Source: Castor canadensis
Lineage: Eukaryota; Chordata; Mammalia; Rodentia; Castoridae
Length of the DNA stretch: 64,000 nt
Direction: 5' to 3'
Assembly (NCBI RefSeq): GCF_047511655.1
Contig: NC_133390.1
Span: forward strand, 167,606,083-167,670,082
Part shown: positions 57,712-64,000 of the stretch, in pieces
Layout of the letters: the number at the start of each line of letters is the position of its first letter
Position numbering within the stretch: position 1 is the stretch's first letter
Made by a program: the position numbers and the translations under genes
Notes under the pieces: generated by a model
Databases searched by the model: none
Told to the model about the DNA's origin: nothing
The model's input: the letters and a program-made list of their open reading frames with translations, nothing else

Positions 57712-57835
57712 CCAGATGTGGTGGTGCACATTTGTAATCCCAGTATCTAGGAGGTTGAGGCAGGAGGATTGTGAGTTTGAGGCTAACCTGGGCTACATAG
57801 CAAGACCCTGTCTCAAAAAAATAAATAAATAAAAA
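57712..57835 (+). mobile_element. B1-like SINE monomer
   Basis: 'gtggtggtgcacatttgtaa' ... 'gaggcaggaggattgtgagt' ... 'gcaagaccctgtctcaaa' plus A-rich tail, without an ID half. Confidence 0.8.
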
Positions 57836-57839
57836 TAAA

Positions 57840-60115
57840 AACACCATGGAAAATTTACAGAAAGACTAAAGAATTTAATGCCTTTAACATTTTTTCTTGA
57901 CCAACAGGCTCCTCATTGCACTTGGTCCTACAAATTGTGTAGCCAGCACTACCCACAGGACCATGGGTAAAATAAGAGGAGCATTTCCTTCACACAAGAA
58001 ATGCTCATCCCACATGTCAATCAGAGGCAAAAAAAAAATTTAAAGGAAAACATATGTCTGTTGGAAAGGTCTATTGATTGCAGAGCCATGGTCTGAAGCC
58101 CTAAGGAAGAAACCTGCTAAAGAGTGACTGCCCGGGGTGCCAGCAATGTGGAGAGGGCTAGAGATGTGGGGGGCGATGCCACAATGGGAAGAAAAGAGAA
58201 TCAGGACCCATCAAAGTCTCAGTGAGACTGGAGTGCTCTGCCCCAACTGCACTGGTTGTCCTAGCCGACCTCAAGCATCGGAAGGGAACACAGACACTTT
58301 TTGAGAAAGACCCTTCCTGGAATAGGGCTCCTGAGATGTGAGGTCCAGATCAGGAACCCAACTGCTCAGGTCTAAGGGAGATGTGTTTCAAGTCTTCCCA
58401 TCCTCATAGCAGATACCATCTTTACTTTGGCTTAAAGTCACAGTTTCTAAATCTCAAAATTTAAAAAAAAAAAAGCCACATCTTTCAGAATCTGTCAGGA
58501 GACCAGGATCTCCTGGCTCATTACTGTGTAAATGACTCAGTCACTGCCTTTCTCTGGGCCTCAGTTGCAAGTCAGTAACTGAGACTCTCAGAAATAATTT
58601 TCCCTGCATCTTCCCAGAACATAAATTCATGACAAGAGGCTCAGCTGGTTTTCTGACTTTTACAGTTGCCTTTATAACTTATCTTGAATTATTCTCTTGA
58701 ATAATACACACAAAGCACTCAATAATGACCAAAGAAGTCAAGAGGCCTGGAGAATTAGTCAGATGTAGGAAAGTGCTGAGGAAGAACAGCACTGAACACA
58801 AAGAGAAAGAATAGATTGAGACAGAGATGAAAAAGGGAAGGTCAGGTCATTTCAGTCACCTCTGAAAATCCATAGGTAACAGATGGCGGCCAGATCTCCC
58901 CACACCTTAGAGAGGACTAAATGGCCCAACTGCTTCCTTCTTGGCTTCCCCCACCCAAGAAAATTTGAATTTTACAAGATTTTAACTTCATCTCCAGCCA
59001 GTCATAATATCCCTAATAAAACTAGGAAACTTGAACTGTTCTTTGAGCTCAAATGTGAATGGGTGGGGTCTACCAGTAGAGTAGAATCTAGAAAAGGGTG
59101 AAAATATCCATCCATCAAAGAAATGGCTAATCCCAGGTGTCTTCCTGTTTACAGGCTCATCCAGAGATAGTGGGTTCTGCAACTCACTTCTTCAATAGGA
59201 AACAGAATCTATTCACCCTAAGATTAATGAGTTAATGATCAATGAATTAAGATTTATGGTATGTCATGAGAGAATGATTTGCCTGATTAAAAAAAAAAAA
59301 AAGCAAGTACTAGACATTAAGAAACTGTCACCAAGACTACCATTTGGGGAAGAAAAAAGAAACAGGGAAAAGAAAAACTGAATTAACTACTAGAACAAAG
59401 CTAGAAGCCACCTTAGAAAACATTTTTCCAAATCACTGAAATCTAAATCTTTTTGCCTGAGTCACAGAATGATATCCTGTGAACATACACAGAAATTCAT
59501 CAGCCAGGGTTTGATCATGACTTCACCATTTATGAACCCTATTGGTTTGGACAGTTATAATCACCAATGTTAACATTTATTGGGAAAGCATTTATTCAGC
59601 CAATCATAGTGTCTTCTCACATTTAATCCTCACACACATGATACCGGGAAGATACTAATATCATCTCATTTTACAAAAGAGAAAAATGGATCTTGGAGAG
59701 GCTGTCTTCAAAATGTGATAAGAGGTAGCAAGATCTTTGGTGGACCTGGCATAAGATGCTTGCTTGATCCCTGACACTGGATAATTTCTGGAGTCCAAGC
59801 CTGGGTCAGTGGAAAGGACCACTATGGGGTCATATCTGTGACTCAAATGGAGCAGGGTGCTTGACAGACAATGGAGAGGTCACACTTGACAGTATCCATT
59901 TTGGCCTTCAGAACCCTGTGGTCAGCTACAGAGATAACATAGTGATGACACCTGACTCAAGAGACAGCTAGAATCTGAGCTCTGCCTGACTTTCTATAAG
60001 ACCTGTCCTTTCTCTGGGTCCCAGTTTCCCACAATGGTAACATCAAAGCATTAGAAGAGATGATGCTTAGAGGCTTTCAGTTGAAGATCTCAGCTGGAAT
60101 TTGAACTTGGAGAGT

Positions 60116-60118
<3 letters not shown>
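57840..60118. other. Intergenic; no gene seen
   Basis: Unique-looking DNA. 58,520-58,600 ('tttctctgggcctcagttgc') and 59,560-59,695 ('catctcattttacaaaagag') are MIR-type fragments. The frame at 58,883-59,101 has no supporting features. Confidence 0.5.

Positions 60119-60159
<41 letters not shown>
60119..60159. repeat. (CA)n microsatellite
   Basis: About 20 uninterrupted CA units. Confidence 0.95.
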
Positions 60160-60161
<2 letters not shown>

Positions 60162-60231
60162 CATACTCAGAACCCAGAGAGCCAACCTTCCTGAAGAATA
60201 ATCACAGAAATACACTTGAACTCAGAACCTT

Positions 60232-60350
60232 ACAATGGATAATCCCATTTTAAAGAGAAAGAAGTAGAACCTCAGAGAAGTAAGCCCACTTTCCCAAGAT
60301 GACACAGGAAGTCAGTAACACAGTAAGATTTAGACCTAAGCCTTCAGAAT
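60232..60350. repeat. MIR-type SINE fossil
   Basis: 'cccattttaaagagaaagaa', 'cctcagagaagtaagcccac' and 'tgacacaggaagtcagtaac' are in MIR order. Confidence 0.65.
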
Positions 60351-61180
60351 TCAGCTACATTCTCCTTCATTCTTGTCCTGAAAACAATGAATGAGTTATC
60401 TCACTCCTACACTAGTGAATCTGTTTTCCACTCTCTGTTTTGCCTCAATTCCCTATGCCTTACTCCCCAAAGAAATAACTGACAAAATCAACTTTACCCG
60501 AAAAGTAGGATAATGGAAAGCATCACAGAACAATAGCAGTCATATAATCTCCTAATCAGTAATCTTTCTTTAGGTTTACAGGAGCCAGGAATGCTTGGAA
60601 TAACTGGTGACCTAGGGACAGCATCAAAATCACATCAAGAGAATTGATTACTGCCAGAATTTAATGACCATTCCAGTGTTCACCAAGTTATGGCTAAAAT
60701 TAAAATCCCCAGAAGCCCCATGTAAGCATTTGTACCTACAACCCCTGGCAAGGTGAAATTGGGCAAAAGCTCTCCATCTTCTCCTGCCAGCCCATTGCTG
60801 ATAAAGCCTCTAAAGTCTTTTTGGCTACTGAAATCTACATAACCATCAATTTCCATTCAGACACTTTCCAAACCACCAATATCTCCATGAAATGTACCAA
60901 ATCTCTCTCCCACCAAAAAACAACAAAGAATATTATTCCCTTGACCTGTATTCATCTCCAGTTCTGGGATCTGGTTAAAAGTGGTTCTCTCAGCTAAATC
61001 CAGACTAAGGCTCCTTATGATCTTTGTAGAGTAAGTTAAATTTAAGAAGTTTAATCATTTCAAATGTATCCAATATAAAATGGTAGAATGCCAGCAAAAT
61101 AACTGCAATAAAAACTCTTATTTACATAAAGGAAACATAAAAAGCAATATGCATGTGGTCATTGGTTCATATATATATAT
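60351..61180. other. Intergenic; nothing recognised
   Basis: No convincing frame, repeat or RNA gene. It ends in a short AT run beside the inverted repeat. Confidence 0.45.
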
Positions 61181-61527
61181 AAATGCATATGAAAGAATTC
61201 TTATTCACAGGGGAAAGAATAGCACAAAACAAGAAAGCTATTGTCATGTACTTATTGTTGATTGGGTTTAGGCTTTTTAAGAAATTTGTTTTGAAATAGT
61301 CAATAAGATTGACTTTTTAGGGTATGAAGATCCCTAGGAATTGATTATAAGTCAGCAGAAAAATGCACATTACCAGATGAATGTACAAAATCAATGAAAT
61401 AGAAATCCTGTACATAAGTGATTATTGAAATAAAACTCCATTAGATAAAGTACAGACTGGATGAAGTTGAAAGGGAAATTAGTGAACTGGAAGCTAGTCC
61501 TGAGGAACTCCCATAGATCATAGTGCA
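61181..61527 (+). repeat. Left arm of a 347-base inverted repeat
   Basis: Reverse-complement of 62,122-62,468 without any net gap. I count about seven mismatches. The arms look like an old L1 ORF1 coiled-coil and upstream sequence. The spacer is 594 bases. Confidence 0.9.
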
Positions 61528-61879
61528 TATATATATATATATATATCCTGTTAAGACAAGGATGTGAGGAATTCTCCCCTGGTGGCAAAGGGACTTCTTT
61601 TATAGGGAATCCAGAAGATCTAGTTCTGCTCTGCTCTCTGGGAGCCTCTCCCTTGCCTACTGCCTTCTATGGTCACATCTCAGAGAACTAGTTCAGAGGA
61701 TACTCTTTTGTTGGGGAGGGAGAGATGGAGAGAGGGAGGGAGCACCTTTTCAGGATCTCAGTTTACATAAGTGCCATAGGACCTGGGGATTGACAGAGCA
61801 ATTATCAGCCATTCTTGGTCAGACTTGAGTTTCTTGCTTAGTTGGCTCCTGGTAAAAGCATGAGCTAGCAGCCTCATTC

Positions 61880-62126
61880 AGAAATCTTGCTGAGTCAGTT
61901 GTCTTTTGTTTATTCTGCTCAACTGTAAATGAGCACTTTTAATCTGAAGATGACTACCTTCATTTAATTCTGAAAAATGCCTTCCCTTTATCTCTTTGAA
62001 TAATGCTTCCCTGTCAGCATCTCCATTCTCTTTCTGGAACTTCCATTGGCTATTTACTAAACCTTCTATTTCTATTCTCCTTGCTTTTCTTCCTCTCATA
62101 TTTTTCTCTTCTTCGTCTCTCTGCAC
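61880..62126 (-). pseudogene. Old L1 ORF1 fragment in the inverted-repeat spacer
   Basis: The minus-strand frame reads FQKENGDADREALFKEIKGR and LQIKSAHLQLSRINKRQ, matching in pattern the RRM-to-C-terminal linker of L1 ORF1 ('LFeeImaeNF...IQIqeAqR..nrinpk'). It is a fragment only. Confidence 0.6.
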
Positions 62127-62468
62127 TATGGTCTAGGTGAGTTCCTCAGGACTAGCTTCCAGTTCACTAATTTCCCTTTCAACTTCATCCAGTCTATACT
62201 TTACCTAATGGAGTTTTATTTCAATAATCACTTATGTACAGGATTTCTATTTCATTGATTTTGTACATTCATCTGGTAATGTGCATTTTTCTGCTGACTT
62301 ATAATCAATTCCTAGGGATCTTCATACCCTAAAAAGTCAATCTTATTGACTATTTCAAAACAAATTTCTTAAAAAGCCTAAACCCAATCAACAATAAGTA
62401 CATGACAATAGCTTTCTTGTTTTGTGCTATTCTTTCCCCTGTGAATAAGAATTCTTCCATATGAATTT
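62122..62468 (-). repeat. Right arm of a 347-base inverted repeat
   Basis: Pairs base for base with 61,181-61,527 (sum of paired coordinates constant at 123,649). It continues the L1 ORF1 fragment upstream on the minus strand, so this arm is probably the original and the left arm the copy. Confidence 0.9.
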
Positions 62469-63357
62469 ATTTTTAAGCTCTTCTTCAATCAGACAGCTAA
62501 CCAAGTGTGATTCCATATAAAAAAAAAACAAGGCATTGCAAGTTATATATTGATGGAGTAAGGAAATGAGCATGGACTTAGTGTGTGCCTTATTTTTACA
62601 TAGGAAATGAAGGCAGTGACATCTCGCTCTTGTTTCTGCATAAGTCACTGTAATAGCCATGAACTTGGCTTTTATTCCTGATTTTCATATCACCTCCTGG
62701 GATTGAGGGGCCAGAAGCACTCTGACTGCATTCCTAATGACTCGTGAGCTACTCATTTCCTATCCTTCCCTCGGATACTTCTGTAGACCTTGGAGTTTGG
62801 AGTTGTCCAAGTGTCTGCTTCAGAAGAACAGCTGTTCTGAAGTACACAGTCTTAGAGTTTCTGAGTTCCCTGTCACTGAGTAGTTGGTAAAGCCTCCTGA
62901 ACTCTGTTTTATAACTCTTGAGAAAGCATTGTATTTGATTAGTGATCAGTGTGCATAGAAAATAGAATGGGACCTGATATCTACCATCTATAACCTTATA
63001 ATTGATTCTCATCTAAAAATCATGGGAAATCATAGGCTGTTTATACTGAAATGTCCATCAGAAGAGATTTAGGCCAACCTATTTCACTGAGGAGAAAATA
63101 GAGTTCCCAAAGAGATGGGACCCATTCAAAGTCACACAGTAAATTAGTCACCACATGAGAGATTAGGTTTCTCTGAATCTGGTCACTCCCAAGTAACCCC
63201 AGAAACCTGCTCATTTGGCCACACCCCTCCTAACCTGTGTTGGATCCCAGGTTCTTACTCCATCTTCTCTATCCGCCATCTCTTCTTATATCCATTAGTC
63301 TTGAGACATTTGTCCATTCAATCACTCAAATAAAATTCATTGGATGCTTACAATAAA
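62469..63357. other. Intergenic; no gene seen
   Basis: Unique-looking DNA with a MIR-type stretch at 63,065-63,155 ('gaggagaaaatagagttccc', 'caaagtcacacagtaaatta'). Confidence 0.45.
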
Positions 63358-63358
63358 T

Positions 63359-63384
63359 CACACACACACACACACACACACACA
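63359..63384. repeat. (CA)n microsatellite
   Basis: Thirteen CA units. Confidence 0.95.
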
Positions 63385-64000
63385 GGAAATCATAGAATGA
63401 TAGGAATTCTGCCAGCTAAGAATTGTTTATCTCAAAAGACCTTACTCAGCCCAGTTAATCATCAAGGCAATCTATTCCAGGATTCTAGCGCCTTTGTCAC
63501 TGAATCACTTTGTGACGTTGGTCAGGACATCGCAGCTCTCTGAGCCTTAATTGCCCTATCAATACAATGAGAGGAGAAGGTGGTGAAGGTATCATCTACA
63601 ACTGATGCTGCTGAGACTCAAGATCCCAAATATAGACTGCAACACCCTACCACTGCTGGTAGACTCTCCTGCTCTTAAAGGCATGACTTGGCTATATTCA
63701 CAGGCTGATCTCCTAGGGTGGGAAGACGGGGGACAGAGGGAAGAATGGTGCCTTTTCCTTCTTTTGTAAGCCACTGTATCTTAGATCTTCTTACTCCTGC
63801 CTCTAATATTCTGTCCCTCAAGGCCATGCCTCTGTCTCACCAAATAACAACTGCTTTGACATCCACTGGTGTTGGGAGAAGGGACTGTAGGAAGTTGCTG
63901 ACTCCCTTTCTGTGACAGATAAACCTCCTTTTGTCTCATTTTGCCTATCTCTTTGCCTATTGATTTGTATGTCTCCACACTAGACTATGATTATTTTGGA
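63385..64000. other. Intergenic; nothing recognised
   Basis: No gene, RNA or repeat identified with confidence. In human order the next gene beyond SLPI would be MATN4, which is not in this window. Confidence 0.45.

Overview
This is mammalian, almost certainly rodent, genomic DNA. Genes are sparse and intron-split, L1 LINEs are abundant (several 5'-truncated, with target-site duplications), and there are many composite SINEs joining a 7SL/B1-like half to a tRNA/ID-like half. That SINE architecture points to Castorimorpha (beaver, kangaroo rat and relatives), with beaver as my best guess. This is inferred from recalled SINE structure and was not searched. The locus is the rodent counterpart of the human chromosome 20q13 semenogelin/WFDC cluster: semenogelin-type seminal-vesicle genes on the + strand, followed by SLPI on the - strand, as in SEMG1-SEMG2-SLPI.

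From 1 to about 43,480 the window is a degraded tandem array of one module, present in four copies. Copy A (1-~4,930) carries an intact three-exon semenogelin/SVS-like (REST family) gene, coding 2643-3320 spliced, 144 aa. Copy B (~5,600-6,945) keeps only upstream sequence; its gene is gone. Copy C (~6,946-18,760) carries a dead gene (13,108-14,964) and has been split by L1 insertions at 7,466-12,625 and 15,455-17,931. Copy D (~34,100-43,480) carries a second intact gene, coding 40,540-41,210 spliced, 141 aa, with a striking Asp/Gly tract. Copies C and D are separated by L1-rich DNA (18,760-~31,500), including one nearly full-length but decayed minus-strand L1 (22,926-29,840).

From 43,500 to 51,470 there are only repeats: a solo ERV LTR with 4-bp target-site duplication, a MaLR-like LTR, an 18-bp minisatellite, L1 promoter-like repeats, a second LTR candidate and old L1 pieces. 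SLPI occupies about 51,475-53,800 on the - strand, with four coding exons and two complete 8-cysteine WAP domains. The rest, to 64,000, is intergenic DNA with MIR-type fossils, a young L1 carrying a 3' transduction (56,571-57,531), microsatellites, and a nearly perfect 347-bp inverted repeat (61,181-61,527 / 62,122-62,468).

Functionally, the intact genes fit one theme: secreted proteins of seminal and mucosal fluids. The REST genes are fast-evolving seminal-vesicle coat/clot proteins with signal peptides. SLPI is a secreted serine-protease inhibitor with antimicrobial activity. No wholly new system was proved. The most noteworthy items are the Asp/Gly-rich REST protein, the inverted repeat, several retrotransposition chimeras, and a tiny 5S rRNA insertion inside a SINE.
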